Positions 28,601-36,408 of a DNA stretch of 64,000 nt are shown piece after piece (position 1 is the first letter of the stretch; each line of letters begins with the position of its first letter). The notes under the pieces are model-generated. The model worked only from the letters and a program-made list of their open reading frames with translations, ran no database searches and had not been told where the DNA came from. The position numbers and the translations under genes were made by a program. Location: positions 434,001 to 498,000 of the forward strand of contig NZ_QEYO01000001.1 in the NCBI RefSeq assembly GCF_023718305.1, written 5' to 3'. The DNA comes from Gramella sp. AN32. Its GTDB lineage: Bacteria; Bacteroidota; Bacteroidia; Flavobacteriales; Flavobacteriaceae.

Positions 28601-29744
28601 ATTTATTCGGGATAATTTATTAAACGTCGCCGGGGGTAGAAACACCAAAAATGTGTTTAATGGAGTGATTTATTTCTGGGATCATTATGCCAATCAAACC
28701 CATATCCTTGAAGAATATATAGGCGGTTATGCAGCTTATACCCTGGCTGGAGGGGTTGAAGCCATAAGTAATGATGAAAGAATTACCGCTGAAAGTGGTG
28801 GTGGTGGCAAAGAACCCATGCAATATATACCCGTTGCACAGGGATTCTTTTTAAACAGCGTTACAGATCCGGCAGCAGCAACAGCTGGTATAAATATACA
28901 GGGAGGTAATATAGTATTTAACAATACCCAACGAATTTATGCAACAGAATCAAACGATCCTTCAATTTTCCTTTCCCATGAAACACCTTCAAAAGGAAAA
29001 GCTCAGGCTACCGCTCAAAAAGACGAAAGGGCAAAAATTAGAATTAATTTCTATTCTCCTTCGGGATATAACAGGCAGTTACTGGTAACAAGAGATGAGA
29101 GTACAACTAATGGATTTGATCTTGGATATGACGCGCCATTAATTGAGGATAACATGGAAGATATGTACTGGCTGGTCAACGATCAACCTTATGTAATCCA
29201 GGCTGTACCAGATTTTGAAGACGAACGGGTTCTTCCATTAGCTATAAAAACTAAAGAAGGTGGTGAATTCAAAATAGAAATTGAAAAATTAGAGAACTGG
29301 CCTGAAGGTAAACCTGTTTATTTAAGGGACAAACTCAAGGATTCCATTCATGCTATTTTCACAGAAAAATATACTGCCCAAACAGATGCTGGGGAAATCA
29401 AAAATAGATTTGAAATTGTTTTCTTTAAAGAAGCAGTCGTAGATGAAGAACCCCCAATTGTGGAAGAACCTGTTGAGGAACCCATTGGTGAGCTTCCTAT
29501 TATTGAAGGCATTGGAGTATCGTACAGTGTTTTTGACAAAAAAGTTAAAATATCTAATTACAATAAGCTTGATGTTGAAAAGGTGATGATCTTCGATATG
29601 GGAGGAAAACTGATTCAGGAATATAATAATCTAAGAAGCGATAGTGAAATTTACTTAAGTATAAGGCCCGTTAGATCTGGAATTTATATTGTTCATACTC
29701 TTTGTGAAGAGGGGATAAATATTAAAAAGATAGTCATTAAATAA
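19620..29744 (+). CDS. Giant T9SS-secreted adhesin-like protein with PKD/Ig-like and LamG domains
   Basis: Predicted surface protein of 3374 residues. Signal peptide about 1-27 (ending KVNAQ). About 220-755: six PKD-like repeats of about 85 residues with the pattern Y.W..P.GW ... G....V...N.CG. About 1040-1505: immunoglobulin-like domains (YQWYKN, YQWFKG, YQWFKDG). About 1620-1780: two Ig_7-type repeats with LLWYDS and LNWYTS. About 2093-2297: a jelly-roll or MAM-like domain (TFDQAFNLTAGAKIQVEIS, VWTLDNIKVPEG). About 2497-2627: LamG (LDFDGIDDYVDLGNNF). Then comes a module shared with the two downstream genes, a Glu/Pro spacer and a T9SS type A sorting domain (about 3298-3374, ending INIKKIVIK). 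The role in adhesion or motility is inferred from architecture. Confidence 0.88.
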   Translation: MGKKLLSLLVYIFISFLSLNSSKVNAQCTDNPSSITISASIQDSSTVCSDASITVNSTITATGGANPSYQWQEKIGSGGWTDITNANSKDLINYTAIQNNSKFRLNITYCQGQNEEQTYNGSSSATLTVNQVKTGSVTISTANTNICPGTTVNFTASPSNQGTSPTYSWRVNGTQQGTAASFSYNNFSNNDQVQLFMTSSTPCVDDFESNILPITLKSAIPDTPAAISGDIVLCPNTNNHTYAIAAVDRATSYQWTLPSGWTGSSTSNSISISVGAVGNGKILKVKAINDCGASSDQTLSINVGPGKPATPSAISNPGLICPGEALSFSVTNDPSVTYTWNVPAGWNIISGQDTNTVNVTAGNYNQNGNITVIASNDCLDSDVRSLAVTVNEPAPNDPGPISGEIIACPNTTVSYTVDAVQYADSYVWYVDNIVQNGQNGATLSFNSGATGTRNLKVIAVNECIDPASYTSISGSTRSISIDDGKPDVITITSNGGNEFCPGDPAVFSIPTDAKADSYNWTVPTGWTITSGQASNTLNVKAGNYNQNGNITATAKSDLCGEVNATFAVSVKKPAPVINSETISGEIDVCASSGGLTYSIPMINNASNYVWSVPTGWNITAGNGTTSIKVSAGTTDGNISVYAENSCGPSSAISLSVTTEDAPPVTLGAISSTKLDTNKNVCPPVTNIPFTVAPISNADSYNWILPDAGWSIASGQGTNSIMVSISSAAVSGTKTVYVEAVNNCGTSNRVAYGNIEIQNHIVTSAGEDITVCKLQSFPNITLTGSAEFGSSKFDPTFTTSGSGTFPNQPTGVRGNFNYTYKPSQADYNLGQVTITVKVPKPTTGNTSGICGTGTGEDSMILTFKPDPTITITAPAEICAGQTANVVFTGTPNTTVTYKIGTGSNQTIQIGDSGSATYTTAALNTNTTYNLVSSQYTAGTGCSKTFTGSATIKVNAVPNVSMSYGNVCTSATTLAPTFTAGSGAWQNGTYTATGALSTIINASTGVFNPSTVTPGTYKVTYSTPVAGGCEKVEITADVSIYEKIVVTSEPVAVQNCEGSDVQFQVGATGDGLTYQWYKNSVAAGNEISGGTNAVLNLSGITSANAGNYLVEIKGILPCTSVVSNSAALIVDENVIISEQPQDLSVCENGTAQITFTATSGGTALNSGYTYQWFKGIPGAGNAVSGAISSTLTFNNASIEDSGDYYVEISGGSGNLCSVKTSDAATLNVRETPSVEVTGTSSICDKEEAELTFTGTPNTVVTYILNGNNTNPLTVAIDASGSVVLNTGKLAATSNANTNYVYSVQSIAYSDDPNCSNTISSEATISVSPDPEAIIAFTDNQVEFCTADTNTHTPGLSGIGAYENGIFSATGLDINPQTGAFVPANNAPNDYIIKYEIPASGGCEAKEVTLDIVVYEKVSITSQPANIGICSTENAEFSITATGDDLAYQWFKDGVLIPGAKAATLLLNVATSKDAGEYYVQVTGTNACTPDGESVVTSDPATLNVDEDIIIIEPATDVKVCADGSTDVTFKFVAHANGAPLNFTWVYANGTPVTISGDYSTELIERNDYEGLNFTVYEGTLTITTVEEADEAEYAVLIDGSDNGFTCPIATSNSFKLDVDPVPTPPIVADVMYCIGENVVALTAEGTNLLWYDSLDDETPSQTAPTPTSDVVGTTTYYVSQTPVYCESELAEIKVIINALPVAPTITNAEIIYCLGATAEQLSVTPDTDHTLNWYTSETSIEKLETAPTPPTAASGDLDYWVSQTNLSECEGPRSSITVKIKELPVISISDDATICEGSSIDLTASDSNTGNTTTFSWNWEGNTGNPLSGSSVTVSPTTTTTYNLTATNEFGCINIDSVTITVDPPTIAGTITAPTSVCISNASGQLILSGYTGEIISWESAPGVIAEGETATWTTLSGTINTQAFSGLTQTTTFRTQVQSGVCEAKYTYASITIDPLPVGGELNFVDGGTNIGRLFMICESAISGYAVPLELSGEAGTVVAWRYRGDSDPTWSIVKNSDGSNFIGTSLIASQIESVVNNETTVFRVEMTSGACSPNKFSQTAIISVIPSDIQPAPVSVDPRTLCLGDTITLNSSTGYGAEYGKFEGGAFDNSSITNKGWRITDKNGNSNYNFSSDADNIRPDKWLRTNPHNFITANINTNATSLQRWDTSLESEGNKGFAIVSGNNTSTLETAVFSLTGIDEAILTFDQAFNLTAGAKIQVEISTNGGSSYSTEPILYSITGPASSGNYDHFGDGTPGVNQMTIDLGNYMGRSNLRIRFNYTGARDGDVWTLDNIKVPEGPQDVQLIWYYDESLENPDNELLQIGEVNQETVQFIPEKIGWNHFEVRTALVFDTNGDPCETAENSETVKVYVYDTYESTATAEVGECGNLNVNLSASITAGTQEGEITEFPEGDGSTVAWEVISAPAGYTFSQNHFLNNDPELSGINDPNAIFQPTMGGSYTLRWKITPKITPVEGEMDLPANPCILNHIDAIFEVIDCTTLDFDGIDDYVDLGNNFTGNYFIETWIRPEASTGSIISGPGFDIQMENLPGITTNGRWYHIAVNNSGKLYVDGNSAGSITINGNGTNKTIIGARWNSTSKTTEHHFSGWIDEMRIWNKELTEKQIRFMMNQRLQLSSKGAGNTVEGEVVPNLSVAGSYYTEGNFNLDQDGVRFYDLTWNDLAGYYRLISNNPDPAGLISFPAEQEPQAGYTPDLSLNGINGRLYNITTDQENTSPTPYLSGQDGAWATDGTWARPTVWDPPNSDGIKWNIARINHNITSEGKDITMLGILSETIDKVLTINADHPIRISHYLLLDGNMDLEGESQLLQDHGSILANSSKGWLEREQQGRQSSYNYNYWSSPVSDQGTDNNSGYTLENVMWDPAAGAKVNFVDGYYSADGGLTSPITISREWIWDFRAGKADLYADWNFLGSQTKEIVAAGYSMKGTTGLVGLSQLQNYAFRGKPNNGDIPTTSLSIAPDQNYLVGNPFPSAMDANEFIRDNLLNVAGGRNTKNVFNGVIYFWDHYANQTHILEEYIGGYAAYTLAGGVEAISNDERITAESGGGGKEPMQYIPVAQGFFLNSVTDPAAATAGINIQGGNIVFNNTQRIYATESNDPSIFLSHETPSKGKAQATAQKDERAKIRINFYSPSGYNRQLLVTRDESTTNGFDLGYDAPLIEDNMEDMYWLVNDQPYVIQAVPDFEDERVLPLAIKTKEGGEFKIEIEKLENWPEGKPVYLRDKLKDSIHAIFTEKYTAQTDAGEIKNRFEIVFFKEAVVDEEPPIVEEPVEEPIGELPIIEGIGVSYSVFDKKVKISNYNKLDVEKVMIFDMGGKLIQEYNNLRSDSEIYLSIRPVRSGIYIVHTLCEEGINIKKIVIK

Positions 29745-29898
29745 AAGTACTATATTTCTTACATTTATATAAATTAAAATCATTTCATAATATCATATAT
29801 CGTTGCTTTCTAGCGATTTATTATAAAATAAAAATTACTTTTTTACATTTTATCGATTTTATGCTTACTTTTAACGATAGGAAATTTATTGTTAGCCT

Positions 29899-32800
29899 AT
29901 GCATAAAATTACTCCCTCGGCGAAAATCAGAGGTGTCTTGCTAAGCCTCCTTTTTACGCTAAGCTTTCTAGTTGCTTCCAATAAAGAAGTAGCAGGTATC
30001 CAGATTACTCTGGAAAGCTCAACCAATATTGCATGTTTTGGCACCTCAACCGGGATAATAAATGTTTCCGTTAGTGGTGGAAATGCATCAACTTATACAT
30101 TCAGCTGGACGAGCCCAGATGGATATAGCTCCAATCTTGAAGATATTTCAAATTTATTCGCCGGGACATATACCCTGGATGTTACCGACGGAAGTTCAAA
30201 TTCTGGCTCAATTACCGTCACCCTTACTGAAAATCCTGAACTGCAGATCTTAAATGAAGATTTAGCAAAACCCACTTGTAAAGGGAATAAAGACGGGCAG
30301 GTAGTAAATATGGATATCACAGGTGGCAGTGGCTCGTATACCTACAATATTAGTGGTGGTGTTTGGCAAAACAAAAAGAATTTTAGCAATCTAGAGGCAG
30401 GTGATTATATATTAGGAGTAAAAGATTCTGAAGGATGTACAGCTTACAAAACAATTTCGCTTACCGAACCAGATCCGGTAACGATTACAGGATCTACCTC
30501 TACCCCGCCAACATGTTTTGGGCAGAATACGGGAACAATTACTGCCGGGAGTGCTACGGGCGGAACTTCGACGACTACGCTGCCTTACCAGTATAAAATC
30601 AATGGTAGATCCTATCAAACTTCAAAAATCTTTGAAAATCTAAGTCCAGGCTCCTATACCCTTACCGTAAAAGATAGTAATGGATGTACCGCTACTGAAA
30701 ATATAAGCATAGCAAATCAGTCTGAATTAATATTTTCCGGCTCAACCGCTACACCGGTCTCTTGCTTTGGATCTTCTACCGGTATCATTACTGCGGCAAA
30801 CCCAAACGGTGGTAATCCCCCTTATCAATTTAAAATTGCATCTGGTTCCTATCAGGATTCTTTAGAATTTACGGGATTACCGGCAGGAGATTATACAGTT
30901 TATGCCAAAGACGCAAACTCTTGTGAAAAGAGCGAAACAATTACCATAACCCAACCTGAACAATTAGTTATATCAGGATCAACCTTTGCTCCTGTTTCCT
31001 GTAATGGAGGAAGTGATGCTAGCATAACCGTAGGAAATGTATTGGGAGGAACTGCACCCTATGAATACAGTATCGACGGCACCAGCTGGCAAACCACCTT
31101 GGACTTCTTGAATATTTCTGCCGGAAACTACACTGTATATGTAAAGGACGCCAATATTTGTACCGCTACAGAGGATATTATCGTGAATGAACCAGCCCCA
31201 CTTATTTCAACAGAACCTACTTTGGTACATCTTACCTGTTTTGGAAGTAACGAGGGTAGTATTACCGCAGGAACTCCTTCGGGAGGAAATGGCGACTACT
31301 CCTATGCCTTGGAAAATGGCAGTTTTAGCTCATCAAAAATGTTCAGCGATCTGGCAGCCGGAACCTATAATCTAAAAATAAGGGATTCTAAAAATTGTGA
31401 AATAGTTCAAACAGTTGTCATCACTGAACCCGATCTTTTAGTGATGACCGCTCCTAGCAGTATACCAACATCCTGTTATGATGGAGCCGACGGAACAATT
31501 AGCGTAGGTAGTATGACTGGCGGAAGTGGAAATTTTCAATATTCGATTGATAATGTAGATTTCACCACTTCCCCTACCTTCTTGAACGTTCCAGCCGGCA
31601 ACCATACCATTTTTGTAAAAGATGCTAACGGATGTGCACTACAGCAAACTGTCACAGTTTCTGGACCTGAACTATTAAATGCCAGTATTTCTCCAAAGAA
31701 TATTAGCTGTTTCGATGGCGCTGATGGCACTATCACTCTTAGTTCATTTTCAGGGGGTCACGGTAATTATGAAATTAGTCTGGATAATTTAAACTGGCAA
31801 CCTTCAGCAGTTTTTGAAAATTTAAAAAGTGGTTCCCATGATGTTTTTATAAGAGATGCCAATTATCCTGATTGTTCAATACTCCTTAATACTGTTGTCT
31901 TAACCCAACCATCTTCTGCAGTAACCGCCAATGTCACTACCACCAGAACTACATCGTATGGTTCTTCCACCGGAACAGCTACAGCAAATGCCAGTGGCGG
32001 AACGCCCGGCTATACGTACGAATGGAGAATTGCAGGAAGTCCTACCGTTATACAGGTGACGAAAACCGCTACTAATTTACCTGCAGGTGATTATGAAGTC
32101 ACTGTAAAGGACAGTAAAGGATGTTCCTTCCAAACAACTATTACGATAATTGACAAACTTTTTGCTGAAATTCTGCCCACATCTATTTGTGAAAGTGAGG
32201 AAGAAGATGCCATACGCACATCCTATTTTGAAGTTCTAAATACAACAGCAATTGGAGGTGTTGGACCCTATCAATATTCCTGGGATTTTGGAGATAACGC
32301 CGTTCCTCAAAATGCTACTGGAACCGGGTCTCACAAAATTAATTACACGGCTGTTGGCAATAAAGTTATTAGCCTTACAGTAACCGATGTTGAAAATGTA
32401 AGTGAAACCTTTACATTGGAGCATTTTGTAGGCCAATGCTACCGTCCCAATTGTGTATCGAATGATTTTATAGGTGAAAATTATTTTATTGGAGATGAAA
32501 ATGGGAATAAAATCACCTCCTTCAATTGCAATTCCGCAGATCAAAAATATATTTATATTAATCTCGGTAGTCAATCTACCCGCTATTCCCTATATGCAGA
32601 ATTAACGTATACGGTAAAAAATCTTTCCACGGGAGCTATTTCAACCTTTATTGAAAATGGATGTTTTTATGAACGACAGGACATCCCGGTTATTGCCAGG
32701 ACAATTCCAATTGATATTGCCTGTGGCGATATTGTAACGCTCCAAAATATTTATTTAACTTTTAGCAATAACGCCCAGCATTTTAATTGCGGTCAGGGCC

Positions 32801-35800
32801 AACCACGTCCAAAATGTTATTCCTCCAGCAATCAGGAAGTTGTAGAAACCCCACTATATGCTGAAGCAATCCCAAATGAAATATTATGCCATGGGGATAA
32901 CTTCGGAACTATCGATGTAAAAGCATCAGGAGGGATGAGCCCTTATACCTACAGCATTACCAGTGCAACTTCCGGGTATCAAACCGAAGATTCTTTTAGC
33001 GGATTAAGTGCCGGCCAATATAATGTTCATGTAAAAGACTATAATGGAGAAGTGATCACAATTCCAGATGTCACCATATTGCAACCTACCAATCCTCTTA
33101 CTTTACAAATTTCTGCAACAAATCCTCTTTGTTATGGTGAATTTGGGGAAGCTACTGTAGTCGCGGCGGGCGGAACTCCATTCGAAACAGGTGAAGCTTA
33201 CCAGTATTTGTGGAATGACGCTACTGAACAGACTACAGCTACAGCCGGTAATTTAATTGCCGGAGAATATACAGTTACGGTCATTGATGCAAACGGATGC
33301 CAGACTTTAGGAACTATAAGCCTCACTGAACCCGAACAACTAAGCATTCCTGAAGTAGGCGAACCTCAAACTTTTCAATGCGGAACCAACAGCACCACGC
33401 TAGTAGCAAATACCCCACTAACAGGAATAGGAAAATGGACCTTAGATACTCTTAATTCAGATGCCGGGGGAATGATTGAAAATAACTTAGATCCCAATTC
33501 CTCATTCTCGGCACCTCCGGGAACTTACACTCTCATTTGGACAATTGCTCACGAAGACGGTAGCTGCTCCCAAAGTAAAAGCACTTCAGTCACCTTTACT
33601 GGAGGGTGCAGCAAACTGGATTTTGATGGGGTCGATGATCATGTGATCATGGGTGACACATATGATTTGAGTTCAGGGGAATTTACTATAGAAATATGGG
33701 TAAAACCTAAATCTGTTTCAGGAATAAAAACGATCTTGAGCAAACGTGATTTTTCTAATATTACTTCAGGTGGTTACGATCTTGTCATTAATAATAGTGC
33801 GCCCACATTCAGATATAACGGATCCTCAGTTTCCACCTCGAGTAAAATTGGCACGAACCGCTGGTACCATTTAGCTGTAATTTCAAACAGTTCGGGAATT
33901 TATCTCTACGTAGATGGAATTAAAGTTGGCAGCAATACTGCCGCAAATATTGCCCCCACCTCTGCTTCATTTTTACTGGGGGGTATCTATGATACTGCAA
34001 ATCCAGATGTTCCCCGTAATTATTACCACGGCTGGATGGAAGAATTAAGGATATGGAATAAAGCAGTTTCTGAAGAGCAATTACGATTTTTGATGAATCA
34101 GCGGGTGGAGCCTACAGGTTCAGGAATTGAAGGTTCTGTCCTCACCAATAAATACACCGTTCCAGGCTCTTCAAATTGGAACAATCTGCTGGGCTATTAT
34201 CGCTTGTTCCCTTCAGAAATAGTGAATAGCGAAACCATAGATATTTCTTCAAATCCTGTAAACGGAATGCTAAGAAATATTGAAACCGATCAATATAACT
34301 CTGCGCCCCTGCCCTATATTTCTGAAGCAGGAGGGGATTGGACTAACAGGAGTACCTGGGATCAAAATATTGGGACTGCCACTGAAAACTGGTGGACTTA
34401 CCCCAATGACAAAGGAATAAACGGAAATCCCATAAATTGGAATATTGCAAAGATTTCCCATAAGATCGACTCTAAAACGAACAATATTGACCTGCTTGCT
34501 CTTTTCTCTGAAGCAGAAGAATTAACCATGACCGGGTCTAATTCCGTAAAAACAGGACAATCACTAACTATCTCTCATTATCTTGCCCTTGATGGGATTA
34601 TAGATCTTGATGGTGAATCGCAATTGGTACAGACTGAAGGAAGTATTTTGGAAGAAGCAAGTTCTGGATACTTAGAACGTGATCAACAGGGTACTGAAAA
34701 TAGTTTTAATTACAATTACTGGACCTCTCCCGTGAGTGTGCAGGGTGCGGCAAATAACAGCGGATATAAAATTGCGGAAGTTTTACGTGACGGAACAAAT
34801 CCAGATAACCCCCGGAATATTCTATTTGATTTTTGGTATGAGTGGGCAGATTATTCGTATTCCGGGGCAATTCATATAAGCAGTTACTGGCTTTATACCT
34901 TTAATAATGGCTCTGCTGATAATTACAGTGAATGGTATGGAATTACTGAAAATGATATTATGCCGGTGGGTTTAGGTTATAGCATGAAGGGAAGTAAAGG
35001 CTGGAAATCTATTTCAGATACACAAAATTATACCTTCCGCGGAAAACCTAACAATGGGGACATCACTTTAAATATTAATACCGGAAGTAATTTACTTGTT
35101 GGAAATCCCTATCCTTCGGCCATTAGTGTCACCAAATTTATAGATAAAAACCTCAACTCATTTAATGGAAGCATTTATTTGTGGGATCATTTTGGGGAAG
35201 AAGACACACATTATCTATCCGATTATATAGGAGGTTATGCGATCACGAATAAATCTGGAGCTGTACGTGCAATTTCGATAGATGAAAGAATCAATAATGA
35301 TAATTCCAATTCTTATAAATATCCCACAGATTACATTCCTGTAGGCCAGGCTTTTTTCATAAGTACCGTAGAGGATATGTCTGCCGGAAATATGGGCGCA
35401 GGCGGAAGCATTACATTTAAAAATGACCAAAGAGCTTTTGTAACTGAAACCGATCCTACAGATAGCCAGTTTTTAAGTCATCAAACGCCGAGAAAAGGAT
35501 TTAAATCTACATATACCAAAGATGATAGGCTTAAAATAAGACTGCTTTATAAAGGCCCACAGGGCTATAATCGGGAATTATTACTAACCGCAGATAAATT
35601 ATCTACCAATAATTTTGATCTGGGATACGATGCCCCTTTAATTGAAGACAATATAGAAGACATGTACTGGCTTATTAATGATTATGAATATATAATCCAG
35701 GCGGTTCCTAACTTTAATAGTGACCAGGTCTTACCTATAGGGGTTAAACTGGGTGAAGCGGGAGAGTTTTCTATTGAAGTTGAAAATATGGAAAACCTGG

Positions 35801-36222
35801 ATAATAACTTTAGTATTTTTATTCACAATAAAAAGAATCATACCTATCACAATTTAGCCAAGGCAAGCTTTATTTTTGATGCAGAAGCCGGGGCAATCAA
35901 TGATCAGTTTGAAATTGTTTTTGCGGAACCCCAGGATGAAATCATTGGAGAGCCTCAAGAAGGAATTTCCCCCACTTATGGGTTTAATGTGGATTATTTG
36001 AAAGAATCTAAACTTCTGGTGCTGGAGAATCCGAATCTCTTAAAAATTAATCGTGTTGAACTTTTCAGCATTAGCGGCCAGTCTATAGGAATTTTTGAAA
36101 ATACGCCACCAAAGAAAGTCATTAATTTAATTATCGAAAAAACCTTAAGTTCAGCGGTTTACATTGTAAAAGTGCAAACAGAAAAAGGATACTATTCAAA
36201 AAAGATCATTATCGACGAATAA
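29899..36222 (+). CDS. Giant T9SS-secreted protein with SprB repeats and LamG domain
   Basis: A 2107-residue surface protein. N-terminal signal about 1-33 (MHKITPSAKIRGVLLSLLF...VAG). Roughly nine SprB-type repeats of about 75-80 residues cover about 35-760, with the pattern SC.G..DG.I......GG...Y.YS ... F..L.AG.Y...VKD...C. A PKD-like domain (about 770-845) is followed by an unrecognised cysteine-rich module (about 847-993) and two more SprB-like repeats. LamG is at about 1239-1397, then the shared post-LamG module and a T9SS sorting tail ending YYSKKIIIDE. SprB is the gliding-motility adhesin of Flavobacterium; this protein shares only its repeat type. It is a tandem paralog of the next gene. 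Confidence 0.88.
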   Translation: MHKITPSAKIRGVLLSLLFTLSFLVASNKEVAGIQITLESSTNIACFGTSTGIINVSVSGGNASTYTFSWTSPDGYSSNLEDISNLFAGTYTLDVTDGSSNSGSITVTLTENPELQILNEDLAKPTCKGNKDGQVVNMDITGGSGSYTYNISGGVWQNKKNFSNLEAGDYILGVKDSEGCTAYKTISLTEPDPVTITGSTSTPPTCFGQNTGTITAGSATGGTSTTTLPYQYKINGRSYQTSKIFENLSPGSYTLTVKDSNGCTATENISIANQSELIFSGSTATPVSCFGSSTGIITAANPNGGNPPYQFKIASGSYQDSLEFTGLPAGDYTVYAKDANSCEKSETITITQPEQLVISGSTFAPVSCNGGSDASITVGNVLGGTAPYEYSIDGTSWQTTLDFLNISAGNYTVYVKDANICTATEDIIVNEPAPLISTEPTLVHLTCFGSNEGSITAGTPSGGNGDYSYALENGSFSSSKMFSDLAAGTYNLKIRDSKNCEIVQTVVITEPDLLVMTAPSSIPTSCYDGADGTISVGSMTGGSGNFQYSIDNVDFTTSPTFLNVPAGNHTIFVKDANGCALQQTVTVSGPELLNASISPKNISCFDGADGTITLSSFSGGHGNYEISLDNLNWQPSAVFENLKSGSHDVFIRDANYPDCSILLNTVVLTQPSSAVTANVTTTRTTSYGSSTGTATANASGGTPGYTYEWRIAGSPTVIQVTKTATNLPAGDYEVTVKDSKGCSFQTTITIIDKLFAEILPTSICESEEEDAIRTSYFEVLNTTAIGGVGPYQYSWDFGDNAVPQNATGTGSHKINYTAVGNKVISLTVTDVENVSETFTLEHFVGQCYRPNCVSNDFIGENYFIGDENGNKITSFNCNSADQKYIYINLGSQSTRYSLYAELTYTVKNLSTGAISTFIENGCFYERQDIPVIARTIPIDIACGDIVTLQNIYLTFSNNAQHFNCGQGQPRPKCYSSSNQEVVETPLYAEAIPNEILCHGDNFGTIDVKASGGMSPYTYSITSATSGYQTEDSFSGLSAGQYNVHVKDYNGEVITIPDVTILQPTNPLTLQISATNPLCYGEFGEATVVAAGGTPFETGEAYQYLWNDATEQTTATAGNLIAGEYTVTVIDANGCQTLGTISLTEPEQLSIPEVGEPQTFQCGTNSTTLVANTPLTGIGKWTLDTLNSDAGGMIENNLDPNSSFSAPPGTYTLIWTIAHEDGSCSQSKSTSVTFTGGCSKLDFDGVDDHVIMGDTYDLSSGEFTIEIWVKPKSVSGIKTILSKRDFSNITSGGYDLVINNSAPTFRYNGSSVSTSSKIGTNRWYHLAVISNSSGIYLYVDGIKVGSNTAANIAPTSASFLLGGIYDTANPDVPRNYYHGWMEELRIWNKAVSEEQLRFLMNQRVEPTGSGIEGSVLTNKYTVPGSSNWNNLLGYYRLFPSEIVNSETIDISSNPVNGMLRNIETDQYNSAPLPYISEAGGDWTNRSTWDQNIGTATENWWTYPNDKGINGNPINWNIAKISHKIDSKTNNIDLLALFSEAEELTMTGSNSVKTGQSLTISHYLALDGIIDLDGESQLVQTEGSILEEASSGYLERDQQGTENSFNYNYWTSPVSVQGAANNSGYKIAEVLRDGTNPDNPRNILFDFWYEWADYSYSGAIHISSYWLYTFNNGSADNYSEWYGITENDIMPVGLGYSMKGSKGWKSISDTQNYTFRGKPNNGDITLNINTGSNLLVGNPYPSAISVTKFIDKNLNSFNGSIYLWDHFGEEDTHYLSDYIGGYAITNKSGAVRAISIDERINNDNSNSYKYPTDYIPVGQAFFISTVEDMSAGNMGAGGSITFKNDQRAFVTETDPTDSQFLSHQTPRKGFKSTYTKDDRLKIRLLYKGPQGYNRELLLTADKLSTNNFDLGYDAPLIEDNIEDMYWLINDYEYIIQAVPNFNSDQVLPIGVKLGEAGEFSIEVENMENLDNNFSIFIHNKKNHTYHNLAKASFIFDAEAGAINDQFEIVFAEPQDEIIGEPQEGISPTYGFNVDYLKESKLLVLENPNLLKINRVELFSISGQSIGIFENTPPKKVINLIIEKTLSSAVYIVKVQTEKGYYSKKIIIDE

Positions 36223-36408
36223 ATTGCCGGTTTCATACAATAATAAATATTTAATAGAAAGTATTTTCTTACTATATATTTTCAAAAATCGATAAAATGA
36301 GCTAAATTCCTGTTAAATAGCGCCTTATTCACATCTTTTTCAAATTACAGACCTACTATAATCGGTTTTTTATGTATTTTCACCGAACGAAAATCTATTT
36401 AACCGCCT

